Source: Anaerolineae bacterium
GTDB lineage: Bacteria; Chloroflexota; Anaerolineae; B4-G1; SLSP01
Length of the DNA stretch: 14,502 nt
Direction: 5' to 3'
NCBI GenBank assembly: GCA_016928755.1
Contig: JAFGKB010000127.1
Location: forward strand, 1 to 14,502
A program made the translations under genes and the position numbers. The notes below the pieces were generated by a model. It searched no databases. It saw only the letters and a list, made by a program, of their open reading frames with translations, and was not told the DNA's origin. How positions within the stretch are numbered: position 1 is the first letter of the stretch; each line of letters begins with the position of its first letter. Shown here piece by piece: positions 7,853-14,218 of this stretch.

Positions 7853-7968
7853 CGTTAAGGTGGAGTATCGGACTTTCTCATACTGAGATTACCGTTGCGG
7901 GACAGTGCCGGACTCACACCGGCTTCCTCGCTTTCAGCCTTGGTCTTAAAACGCAAGGCACCTCAACG
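7853..7968 (-). promoter_or_regulatory. Cobalamin riboswitch aptamer
   Basis: Read on the minus strand, the leader shows the conserved cobalamin-riboswitch core. AGGTGCC (7963-7957) comes first, then GAAGCC running into the hairpin GCCGGTGTGAGTCCGGC (7923-7907), then CACTGTCCCGCAACGG and finally AGTCCGATACTCCACC near the 3' end. The closing P1 helix can be drawn directly: CGTTGAGG (7968-7961) pairs with CCTTAACG (7860-7853) over eight pairs, one of them G-U. The terminator at 7757-7788 is its likely output. It sits 158 bases upstream of the toroid gene, whose operon also encodes an ECF transporter. This is the strongest evidence that the operon's substrate is a corrinoid. Confidence 0.95.
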
Positions 7969-7995
7969 AACATTGGTATTCAATTGTTAAGTTAA

Positions 7996-8023
7996 AGTAT
8001 AGCACAGGTTAAAGGGTTAGCAA
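7996..8023 (-). promoter_or_regulatory. Candidate promoter of the B12 operon
   Basis: On the minus strand, TTGCTA (8023-8018) and TATACT (8001-7996) are separated by 16 bases. They match the sigma-70-type consensus at four and five of six positions. The start point would fall about 20 bases before the riboswitch P1 helix, which fits a leader beginning just ahead of the aptamer. Confidence 0.6.
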
Positions 8024-8112
8024 GACCACAATTACTATGATTGCAAAGGTCTTAAGTCCCCTGCCTTTAAGGACAAAAGCTACCGCTATGAGTAATAATA
8101 TAGGCTAGACAA

Positions 8113-8475
8113 TCACCTAACAGAGGCTTTTGTAGGCTTGTTATCACGCTTGCGCAGCCATACATAAAGCAACAATACCGGAATCAAGAGAAACAATGAG
8201 CCATAGCGATCCCAATAGGGAAGCCAGGCATCTGGTAACAACTGGAAACGGGAACCAGATGAAGTAGAAGCAGCACCACTTCCGGCCACAGGGATAAAAA
8301 CCTGCACCGTTGGTTGGGGCGTAGGTATAGCAGTTGGCCCCACATCCTGATGGATAGCTATTACTGTCTGGGTATCCAAACAGGATATAACAGCTAAGCT
8401 ATCTCCGGTGGAGAGCATAGATAGCAATAAGGCAATGCAAGTTACTATAAAGGTATATCTAAGTTTCATCGACAT
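8113..8475 (-). CDS. Small exported or membrane protein of unknown function with C-terminal anchor
   Basis: I do not recognise this 120-residue protein. It has an N-terminal hydrophobic segment (about 6-20, a signal-like stretch), a short extracytoplasmic region with a Thr/Pro stretch followed by VQVFIPVAGSG, and a C-terminal membrane helix (about 92-106) followed by a basic tail WLRKRDNKP. The sequence VISC near residue 32 fits a lipobox loosely, but the hydrophobic segment is badly placed for it. Two ATGs (8475 and 8469) are possible; a GTAAGG-like site lies at a suitable distance. It is on the same strand as the B12 operon and ends about 90 bases before that operon's likely promoter. The anchor and Pro/Thr layout resemble the membrane-anchored DUF4430 protein, so a link to the system is possible but unproven. 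Confidence 0.6.
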   Translation of the reverse strand: MSMKLRYTFIVTCIALLLSMLSTGDSLAVISCLDTQTVIAIHQDVGPTAIPTPQPTVQVFIPVAGSGAASTSSGSRFQLLPDAWLPYWDRYGSLFLLIPVLLLYVWLRKRDNKPTKASVR

Positions 8476-8680
8476 TCATTTCTTTACCTTACAGGAAATG
8501 ACTTTCTAGCGGGTACTAACTGTTTTAACAAGAGAGTAGGACGAGTTGGTAACTTGTCAAACCCAATGCGTGAAAACCCTGACAAATACCACGAACACAC
8601 AATGCGCGAGCGACTCATGCGTGTATTCATAGCTGCCACAGAGCAAAGACAACAGCGAATGTCGAAACATCTCGCGCTAT
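8476..8680. other. Intergenic stretch with no recognised gene
   Basis: Between the small membrane-protein gene and the repeat cluster I see no convincing gene. A minus-strand open frame (8484-8720) has no recognisable domain, a cysteine- and arginine-rich composition and runs into the repeats. The promoter of the small membrane-protein gene probably lies here, but no strong hexamer pair stands out. Confidence 0.5.
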
Positions 8681-9093
8681 CCGTCATGCTGAGCGCAGCC
8701 AAAGCATCTAGACCTTTCAACAGAGCTTAAAGGCAGGTTCCTTCGCTACGCTACTAAGAAAGTCGCGACTGCACATGACCAACGGACCCGTCATCCTGAG
8801 CGTAGCGAAGGATCTAGATGCCTCGGCTTCGCTACTAAGAAAGTCGCGACCGTACACAACCAACGAACCCGTCATCCTGAGCGTAGCGAAGGATCTAGAT
8901 GCCTCGGCTTCGCTACTAAGAAAGTCTCGACTGCACATGACCAACGGACCCGTCACCCTGAGCGAAGCCGAAGGGTCTCGACTTTCTTTCTGAACCATGT
9001 CTCTTATGATTATTACTCGGCATGACGGTTAGCGCAAAGTCTCGACTCTCTCTGCACTAAACCGTGTCTTGCGGCTGTTGCTCAGTATGACGG
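8681..9093. repeat. Cluster of 81-bp tandem repeats flanked by degenerate and inverted copies
   Basis: Two nearly identical 81-bp units (8787-8867 and 8868-8948) begin CCCGTCATCCTGAGCGTAGC and contain CTCGGCTTCGCTACTAAGAA. A partial copy precedes them (from 8681, CCGTCATGCTGAGCGCAGCC) and another follows (from 8949, CCCGTCACCCTGAGCGAAGC). Two shorter copies in the opposite orientation end at 9027 (CTCGGCATGACGG) and 9093 (CTCAGTATGACGG). The outermost ends are therefore imperfect inverted repeats. The unit is a multiple of three and stays open on both strands, which creates false open frames at 8717-8998 and 8775-8993. Dispersed GTCATYCTGAGCG-type repeats are common in intergenic regions of many bacterial genomes. 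Confidence 0.85.
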
Positions 9094-9094
9094 A

Positions 9095-9496
9095 TTAGGC
9101 TTCTGGGGGCTTCTGGTAAAGTTCCATGAGCACACCGTGACTACTCTTAGGATGAACAAAGGCGTAACGTGTGCCATCAGGATGACTGCGGATCTCCGCA
9201 GCCATACGCGCACCGGCAGCCTCTAGTTTAGCAACCGCTGCTTCAATATCCTCAACTGCAACACAAATATGGTGAATGCCTTCACCTCGTTTTTCCAAAA
9301 AGCGACCGATGCTGTTTTCAGGGTCCAAGGGACGCAGTAACTCCAACTCGGTCTCCCCCATCGGCAAAAAGGCGATTTCTACACCCTCGGCCAGGACTTC
9401 CTTGCGCTCACCAACGGTAATACCCAGAGCATCACGATAAAAAGCCAATGACTCATCTAAATCTTTAACAGCAATAGCTATATGGTGAATATGCAT
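9095..9496 (-). CDS. mce: Methylmalonyl-CoA epimerase
   Basis: This enzyme interconverts (2R)- and (2S)-methylmalonyl-CoA, linking propionyl-CoA metabolism to the B12-dependent methylmalonyl-CoA mutase. The 133 residues match the family's usual length and the vicinal-oxygen-chelate fold, with two beta-alpha-beta-beta-beta modules. The first begins IHHIAIAV and the second IHHICVAV. Likely metal ligands are H5, H76 and E125 (in LMELY), plus a residue in the ETELELL segment (48-54). YAFVHPKSSHGVLMEL near the C-terminus is characteristic of the epimerase branch. The ATG at 9496 has GGAGG four bases upstream. The stop lies two bases from the repeat cluster. It stands alone on its strand, and no mutase gene is visible. 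Other VOC proteins such as lactoylglutathione lyase are less likely, given these motifs. Confidence 0.92.
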   Translation of the reverse strand: MHIHHIAIAVKDLDESLAFYRDALGITVGERKEVLAEGVEIAFLPMGETELELLRPLDPENSIGRFLEKRGEGIHHICVAVEDIEAAVAKLEAAGARMAAEIRSHPDGTRYAFVHPKSSHGVLMELYQKPPEA

Positions 9497-9559
9497 AGTA
9501 CCTCCAAATAAGCCCGGTAAACGGGGCTGGCATTAAGTAATCTTATCACTATGGTATCC

Positions 9560-9589
9560 ATTATGGGCAAAAGTCAAACTCAATGACAA
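9560..9589 (-). promoter_or_regulatory. Candidate promoter of the epimerase gene
   Basis: Minus-strand TTGTCA (9589-9584) and CATAAT (9565-9560) are spaced by 18 bases, each one mismatch from consensus. This leaves a leader of about 55 bases before the start at 9496. Part of the leader (AGCCC and GGGCT, about 9515-9532) can form a small hairpin just ahead of the ribosome-binding site. Confidence 0.5.
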
Positions 9590-9621
9590 CCAGACTGCGA
9601 AAGTCTAAACACCACTATAAC

Positions 9622-9650
9622 TTCTTAAGTACTCTTAGTTATGCTATAAT
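9622..9650 (+). promoter_or_regulatory. Candidate promoter of the Rpn-like nuclease gene
   Basis: A perfect -10 hexamer TATAAT (9645-9650) lies 17 bases after TTCTTA (9622-9627), a poor -35 match. It is the only good -10 in the divergent 190-base gap on this strand. A weak -35 together with a palindrome around the -10 suggests a regulated promoter. Confidence 0.6.
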
Positions 9651-9661
9651 AAAGGCATAAC
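9638..9661. promoter_or_regulatory. Operator-like inverted repeat around the -10 box
   Basis: A perfect 7-bp inverted repeat, GTTATGC (9638-9644) and GCATAAC (9655-9661), is separated by ten bases that include TATAAT. Centre-to-centre spacing is about 17 bases, which suits a dimeric repressor. No regulator gene is adjacent, so the binding protein is unknown. Confidence 0.5.
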
Positions 9662-9686
9662 ATGGCTTAAGCGAGGTACGTTACCT

Positions 9687-10673
9687 ATGGATAATATGGA
9701 GCGAACCGATTACGATTCACCCTGGAAAGCGGCATTGGAGCACTACTTCAAGGAATTCATCGCTTTCTTCTTCCCCCAAGTCTATGCCGGAATTGACTGG
9801 ACCCGCAACCACGAGTTTTTGGATACTGAGTTACGTCAAGTCACCCGTGATGCAAAGATCGGCCGCCGTTTAGCGGATAAGCTGGTCAAGGTATGGCGCA
9901 CCGATGGCACTGAGTACTGGGTACTGGTGCATATCGAAGTGCAAAGCCAGCCCGACCCGGACTTTGCCCGGCGGATGTATACCTACAACTATCGTCTCTT
10001 CGACCATTACAACCGCGAGGTGGCCAGCTTGGCTGTACTCGGCGATGAACAGCCCAACTGGCGTCCGCAGCGTTTTGGCTACGAGTTATGGGGCTGCAAG
10101 GTCGGCATTGAGTTTCCGAGTGTGAAGCTGCTGGATTACCGAGAGCCGTGGGCCACTTTGGAAGCGAGCCGTAATCCTTTTGCCATCATTGTGATGGCAC
10201 ATTTGAAGACTCAGGAGACCTATCAAGATGTTATGGCACGGAAAGAATGGAAGTTTGGCCTATTGCGCCGTTTATACGAACACGGTTACCAACGGGCGGA
10301 CATCCAGGAACTCTTTGAGTTTATCGACTGGATAATGAACCTGCCGCCAGAGTTAGAGCTGGCTTTGTGGCAGGAATTGCAGAGTTATGAGGAGGGGAAG
10401 AAAATGCGCTATATCACCAGTGTAGAACGTATTGGCTACCAACGAGGTGTGCAAGAAGGTATGGAGCAAGGTATAGAGCTAGGTATAGAGCAAGGCGCAG
10501 TACAGACTGCCCAAGAGAGCATCTTCAAGATTTTGGAAGCCCGGTTTGGTACATCGCCGGCCCCCCTGAAAGCAACCATCACTAAGTTAAAGGAGCTACC
10601 TACCTTAAAGAACTTACTAGTGCATGCGGCTACCGCAGCCACTCTGGATGAATTTCAACGATTAGTAAATTAA
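9687..10673 (+). CDS. Rpn/PD-(D/E)XK-family nuclease (recombination-promoting nuclease or putative transposase family)
   Basis: This is a 328-residue protein of the large Rpn/YhgA-like group. Members have a PD-(D/E)XK nuclease fold and are often annotated as putative transposases. The core is seen at residues 45-88: LDTELRQV, ADKLVKVW with D64, then a strand ending HIEVQSQ that supplies E84 and Q86. The motif therefore reads D...ExQ, the usual Rpn form. An aromatic stretch RRMYTYNYRLFDHY follows. Near the C-terminus is the family's typical run of EG/QG repeats (GVQEGMEQGIELGIEQG, about 252-268) before a helical tail. It is a single gene with its own promoter and terminator, and GAGGT lies nine bases before the ATG. 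Such genes are often scattered singly. DNA cleavage is inferred from the family; cellular role unknown. Confidence 0.85.
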   Translation: MDNMERTDYDSPWKAALEHYFKEFIAFFFPQVYAGIDWTRNHEFLDTELRQVTRDAKIGRRLADKLVKVWRTDGTEYWVLVHIEVQSQPDPDFARRMYTYNYRLFDHYNREVASLAVLGDEQPNWRPQRFGYELWGCKVGIEFPSVKLLDYREPWATLEASRNPFAIIVMAHLKTQETYQDVMARKEWKFGLLRRLYEHGYQRADIQELFEFIDWIMNLPPELELALWQELQSYEEGKKMRYITSVERIGYQRGVQEGMEQGIELGIEQGAVQTAQESIFKILEARFGTSPAPLKATITKLKELPTLKNLLVHAATAATLDEFQRLVN

Positions 10674-10693
10674 CTTTATCCGAGAAGATAAAT

Positions 10694-10735
10694 ACAGGAG
10701 CTTGGCTTTTTAAAGCGAGCTCCTGTTATTTTATT
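10694..10735 (+). terminator. Intrinsic terminator after the Rpn-like nuclease gene
   Basis: ACAGGAGCT (10694-10702) pairs perfectly with AGCTCCTGT (10718-10726). The stem is extended inward by GCTTT/AAAGC after a small bulge, and T-rich sequence (TATTTTATT) follows. It begins 20 bases after the nuclease stop and separates that gene from the next plus-strand group. Confidence 0.88.
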
Positions 10736-10790
10736 GATCAGAACAGGTCGCTGTTAGGCATTACAGAAGCCAAGAGGGATGATAGTTAGC

Positions 10791-10818
10791 TTGACTTACA
10801 CGCTCCTAAAACTATACT
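10791..10818 (+). promoter_or_regulatory. Candidate promoter of the 10898-14199 gene group
   Basis: TTGACT (10791-10796) and TATACT (10813-10818), each five of six to consensus, are separated by 16 bases. The leader to the first gene would be about 70 bases. It follows directly after the upstream terminator, so it is probably the main promoter for the four downstream genes. Confidence 0.65.
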
Positions 10819-10897
10819 TGTCCTAATATTATCCATTAAGCAGGGTATCGTTGAAAATCATCTCAAGGAACCCGATTACTAAATTGGAGGTATAGCT

Positions 10898-11539
10898 ATG
10901 TTTCACGCTGCCGATAGAGTGCTGGTGGGCGTGATGAATAACCCCCAGGACTTTGAAATTACACGTGATGAAGGCTGGTACCGGATACCGAAGCAACATG
11001 CCCCTGAGTGTACAACGGATGCGGCGGTGTTGGCCTTTTACTTCACCGCTGCTTTTAAGGAGCAGAAGTGGGCTATTCGTTGGTACGCCGAAGTGAGAGG
11101 GTATGAGTTAGCACGGCGCGTTGACCTGCTCCCCAGAGAACCGGAACACCCAAGTGCCAACAAGCCCTACTATAAGCTCCAAATTGGCCCGCTGATTGAG
11201 CGCAACCCGCCGATTCCCAGTATGCACTGGCGGCGTATTACTTTTATCACCACCACATGGGATAGGTTTAACGCAGCAGAGGAGATTAACGATTTGTATA
11301 TTTCCGGAGCCGATGGCCTTTACGTGACCTTGAAGGAAAGTGGTTTTTTCCCGGAAAAGACCTTTATCATACGCCAGAACAAAGAGGAATATACCGCAGA
11401 TTTGGCAATCCCCTGCCAGAATGGGATTGTTGGCATCACGCTGGATGACCAACCGGCCCCCACAGGAATACTGCGCAATCCCGACCTGGCAACAATTCAA
11501 TCCGCCGTCGCTAAAATGGGCGGAGCTATTAAGACTTAA
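10898..11539 (+). CDS. Conserved hypothetical protein, possibly with a degenerate endonuclease-like C-terminus
   Basis: I cannot name a function for this 213-residue protein. It has no signal peptide or membrane segment. The N-terminal two thirds looks well conserved in character, with an opening VLVGVMNNPQDFEITRDEGW, then WAIRWYAEVRGYEL and MHWRRITFITTTWDRF. The last third contains a stretch, EYTADLAIPCQNGIVGITLDD (158-178), that faintly resembles the D...ExD/K core of Vsr/DUF559-type nucleases. If that is correct, the usual acidic residue of the second strand is replaced by Thr, so it would be inactive. The start is well supported by GGAGG seven bases upstream. It is first in a group of four, 20 bases before the MBL gene. 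Its presence beside an AlkZ-related gene hints at DNA-related work, but that is only context. Confidence 0.7.
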   Translation: MFHAADRVLVGVMNNPQDFEITRDEGWYRIPKQHAPECTTDAAVLAFYFTAAFKEQKWAIRWYAEVRGYELARRVDLLPREPEHPSANKPYYKLQIGPLIERNPPIPSMHWRRITFITTTWDRFNAAEEINDLYISGADGLYVTLKESGFFPEKTFIIRQNKEEYTADLAIPCQNGIVGITLDDQPAPTGILRNPDLATIQSAVAKMGGAIKT

Positions 11540-11559
11540 TAAGGAGCAAAATAGATAAG

Positions 11560-12447
11560 ATGTCACCAGAGACAATGACACATCTACTACCACATTTATG
11601 GATACAACAGAGCCAACTCTACCATACTAATAGTGGTATTCTCATCAGTGGCGCTGAGGCATGTCTTATTGACCCCGGCATCACACCAGATGAGATAGAA
11701 AGTATCGCCCACTTTGTCAGAGAGCAAGGGCTAACGGTGAAGACCCTTATCCTGACTCATGCCCATTGGGATCATATATTAGGGGTAGATGCATTCCCCG
11801 GTGCATTGGTTATCGCCCATGCTGAATATCCCAGAGTCGTGAAAACACACGGGGAACACCTGTCCAGGCAGGTAAGTCAGTGGGCAGAAAAAGCAGGAAT
11901 TGGTGGGCTGAGTTATTTCACACCGCCCAAGGCAACTATCACATTCACCCATACACTCAACCAGATTATCAATGACCTGACCTTGCGTCTGATTAACGCA
12001 CCGGGCCACGCACCGGCCCAGTGTGTGGTCTATGACGCCGAAAGCGGTATGCTCTGGGCTGCGGATATGCTCAGTGATTTAGAGATTCCCTTTGTGAGCC
12101 ATAGTCTGGAAGCTTATGAGGACACTCTGGCCCGTCTGGCAGAGCTGGAGGTCAAAGCATTGATTCCCGGCCACGGCAACCCCACGACAGACCACAACGA
12201 AATCAAGCGGCGTTTTACTGAGGATCGCGAGTACCTGGCGGCATTACGCGCAGGTGTGACTAAAGCGTTGGCAGACGAGCTAACTATAGCAGAGGCAGTA
12301 GAAGCCTGCGCGGATATTGCCGTCCACCATCCAGAAGATAACGCCGGCGGGCACCGGCTCAATGTAGAAACGGTCTACCTGGAATTGGGGGGTGAAGCAA
12401 CTCCCGGCCATATGGGCTGGAATAAGGAATGGACGGAAGAGGCATAA
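11560..12447 (+). CDS. MBL-fold metallo-hydrolase (glyoxalase II/LACTB2-like)
   Basis: This is a soluble metal-dependent hydrolase of 295 residues. The metallo-beta-lactamase fold is shown by the full ligand set: HAHWDH (H67, H69, D71, H72), then PGHAPAQ (H150), AADML (D169) and IPGHGNP (H205). The order and spacing fit the glyoxalase II/LACTB2 branch with a binuclear centre, usually zinc. The C-terminal part (about 212-295) is probably helical, and its TIAEAVEACA stretch may form a small winged-helix-like cap. The natural substrate, a thioester or other ester, or RNA, cannot be told from sequence. AAGGAG lies about 13 bases before the ATG, a little far; an ATG at residue 6 is an alternative. 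It is tightly linked to the AlkZ-related gene, which starts seven bases after its stop. Confidence 0.9.
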   Translation: MSPETMTHLLPHLWIQQSQLYHTNSGILISGAEACLIDPGITPDEIESIAHFVREQGLTVKTLILTHAHWDHILGVDAFPGALVIAHAEYPRVVKTHGEHLSRQVSQWAEKAGIGGLSYFTPPKATITFTHTLNQIINDLTLRLINAPGHAPAQCVVYDAESGMLWAADMLSDLEIPFVSHSLEAYEDTLARLAELEVKALIPGHGNPTTDHNEIKRRFTEDREYLAALRAGVTKALADELTIAEAVEACADIAVHHPEDNAGGHRLNVETVYLELGGEATPGHMGWNKEWTEEA

Positions 12448-12454
12448 AGCCCAC

Positions 12455-13324
12455 ATGATTTCAAAAGAGGAACTTACGGCATTAAGGGAGCACCGGTACC
12501 GGCGCATACCGGAACGCCGTATCCACACCCTAGAAGAAGCACGGGCTTTTGTGGAAGAGATGGGATTTTGCCATTTCTGGCCTATCAAGGGCATCGAGAC
12601 GCCCAATCTCTTCCACGCGATTGCCGGACGGGTCCGTGATGTTCCCAATGCCCACGATGACCCGGACCTGAGCAAATCCTGGGGTTGGAAAGATGATGCA
12701 CTAGACAAGGAATGGTGGTATTACGGCAAGTTGCTGCGACGCCGGGCGATGTTTGTCTCCCTGGACTATCTGCCGTTTTTCTATGCCGGCAGTGAGAATT
12801 TCGGGGATCTTATGGACTACCTGGACGAGTACCGCGACGGATTGTTAAGCACTGAGGCAAAGAGTATCTATGAAGCGTTGTTAGAACATGGCCCCTTGGA
12901 TACAGTCAGATTACGCAAGGAGTCGCGGATGAGCGCGGATAGCGCGAAGAGTCGCTTCGACCGGGCCTTGGTGGAGCTACAAGTGGGACTGAAAGTACTG
13001 CCCATCGGCGTGGCAGAGAGTGGAGCTTGGCGATACTCTTTTGTGTATGAGATTTTCCAGCGACACTATCCGGGAATACCAGAGCAGGCTAGGAATATTG
13101 GACGGACAGCAGCACAACAGAAGTTGGTCCAAAAGTACCTGGATAATGTCATCGGGACGGACCGGAGAATGGTAAGTAAAGTTTTCCACGCGCTGAAGTG
13201 GACGCCCAAGGAGTTAAAACAAGCGATAGCGACATTGTTGGAACGGGGTAGCGTACAAGAGATAGTGGTCGAAGGGATACAGGAAACAGTATTGGTTTCA
13301 TCAACTTTGTCGGATATAATGTGA
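12455..13324 (+). CDS. AlkZ-related winged-helix protein (YcaQ-like DNA glycosylase relative)
   Basis: This 289-residue protein resembles the AlkZ-related branch of the YcaQ/AlkZ family. True AlkZ proteins unhook alkylated or cross-linked bases using tandem winged helices. Recognisable parts are YRRIPERRIHTLEEARAF, GFCHFWPIKGIE, SWGWKDD, KEWWYYGKLLRR, LLEHGPLDTVRLRK and PIGVAESGAWRYSFVYEIF. The region at about 130-190 looks like one winged helix (LRKESRMSADSAKSRFDRAL) and the end (about 215-285) like another. It is shorter than AlkZ (about 400 residues), and I do not see that family's catalytic QxQ signature, so glycosylase activity is uncertain. I chose the ATG at 12455, seven bases after the MBL stop. 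A GTG at 12392 would overlap the MBL gene by 56 bases. AGAGG lies 12 bases upstream. Translation is probably coupled to the MBL gene. Confidence 0.82.
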   Translation: MISKEELTALREHRYRRIPERRIHTLEEARAFVEEMGFCHFWPIKGIETPNLFHAIAGRVRDVPNAHDDPDLSKSWGWKDDALDKEWWYYGKLLRRRAMFVSLDYLPFFYAGSENFGDLMDYLDEYRDGLLSTEAKSIYEALLEHGPLDTVRLRKESRMSADSAKSRFDRALVELQVGLKVLPIGVAESGAWRYSFVYEIFQRHYPGIPEQARNIGRTAAQQKLVQKYLDNVIGTDRRMVSKVFHALKWTPKELKQAIATLLERGSVQEIVVEGIQETVLVSSTLSDIM

Positions 13325-13386
13325 TCCATCATAATATTAGTCCAACTATTGAACAACATATCATCTAAAAAGAGAGGGTAAGGATA

Positions 13387-14199
13387 ATGAAAGTATCAAC
13401 AGCCGACGCGGAATTATTTTTCAAGTTGATGTGGTCACTACAATTCTATGTTAATCAGAAGCTCCAGGTTCTGCCTGACTTAGACTCACTAGAGGATTAC
13501 CAACTATATCCATTAGAAGAGCGGTTCCTGTTACGCAATACTCTATGGGAGAATCCCAACTTAATCGGTACCTATGTTGCCGAAAATCCACAACAGTTCC
13601 CGGAAGAAGAATTAGCCATTGTCCAAAAATGGGAACGTCACATTGCTGGAACATTCCAAATTTTTCGCCATCTGAAGAAACACTCCATTTTTATCGGTGA
13701 AAATAACCAAGTCTATGGCGTATTGGGGCTTCACGATAGCCTAGAAGATGCATTATATGGGCGGCCCCTCCCGCTTATGGTCAACACAGTGCTACTGCCA
13801 TTCAAGGGTCAGATTGTCTATGATGGAATATTAAATTCCTATAATGTTTACTTTGGCAGTGGGATCCGCTCGGAGCTTAACGATATCTATATGACGGCCA
13901 AGCAGAATAAGCGTATTATTACGACATTGGAACCGGAGTTAAGCCCCCCAACCCCAATCAGTAAGGAACCTATCAAAGATTGGGGGCCGGTAGTGGATGA
14001 AGTAGTAAATGCCACAAACTCGCTGAAGGGCGGCCCGGTGATACAAAATGCAGCCTTTAGGTTGCTACGAGCCAGCGCGGCACTGGCACAATCGGCGGTC
14101 AATGAACCGGATAACCTGGATGAATTGTGGAAACTAGAGAAACTTGTCAGGACTGCATTGACGCACTTACAAACTGTGCTCAATCGCGCAGAGCGATAA
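13387..14199 (+). CDS. Conserved hypothetical protein (270 residues)
   Basis: I have no function for this protein. It appears cytoplasmic, with no signal peptide or membrane helix. The N-terminal 170 residues have a distinctive conserved look: FFKLMWSLQFYVNQKLQVLP, LWENPNLIGTYVAENP, KKHSIFIGENNQVYGVLGLHD, then VLLPFKGQIVYDGIL and RIITTLEPEL. I have the impression of a recurring uncharacterised family in Chloroflexota and other phyla that often stands near nucleic-acid-related genes. The C-terminal 80 residues are helical, with a conserved-looking RLLRASAALAQSAV, and may form a small helical bundle. It is last in the plus-strand group, 62 bases after the AlkZ-related gene. GAGGG lies eight bases before the ATG. 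It converges on the zinc-finger gene, and I see no clear terminator in the 19 bases between them. Confidence 0.75.
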   Translation: MKVSTADAELFFKLMWSLQFYVNQKLQVLPDLDSLEDYQLYPLEERFLLRNTLWENPNLIGTYVAENPQQFPEEELAIVQKWERHIAGTFQIFRHLKKHSIFIGENNQVYGVLGLHDSLEDALYGRPLPLMVNTVLLPFKGQIVYDGILNSYNVYFGSGIRSELNDIYMTAKQNKRIITTLEPELSPPTPISKEPIKDWGPVVDEVVNATNSLKGGPVIQNAAFRLLRASAALAQSAVNEPDNLDELWKLEKLVRTALTHLQTVLNRAER

Positions 14200-14218
14200 C
14201 TAACCTATCATCAATTGC

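Noticed and set aside
8484..8720. Minus-strand 78-codon open frame
   Set aside because: It has no recognisable domain and an odd composition, and its start lies within the repeat cluster.
8787..8948. Tandem repeats as a possible CRISPR array
   Set aside because: The whole 81-bp unit is conserved, with no alternation of short repeat and unique spacer, and no cas gene is near.
8717..8998. Open frames on both strands through the repeat cluster (also 8775-8993) as genes
   Set aside because: They exist only because the repeat unit is a multiple of three. Their translations are the repeat itself, and neither strand shows a supported start or domain.
12392..13324. AlkZ-related protein starting at GTG 12392
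   Set aside because: It would overlap the MBL gene by 56 bases. The ATG at 12455 gives an N-terminus that fits the family and a 7-base gap.
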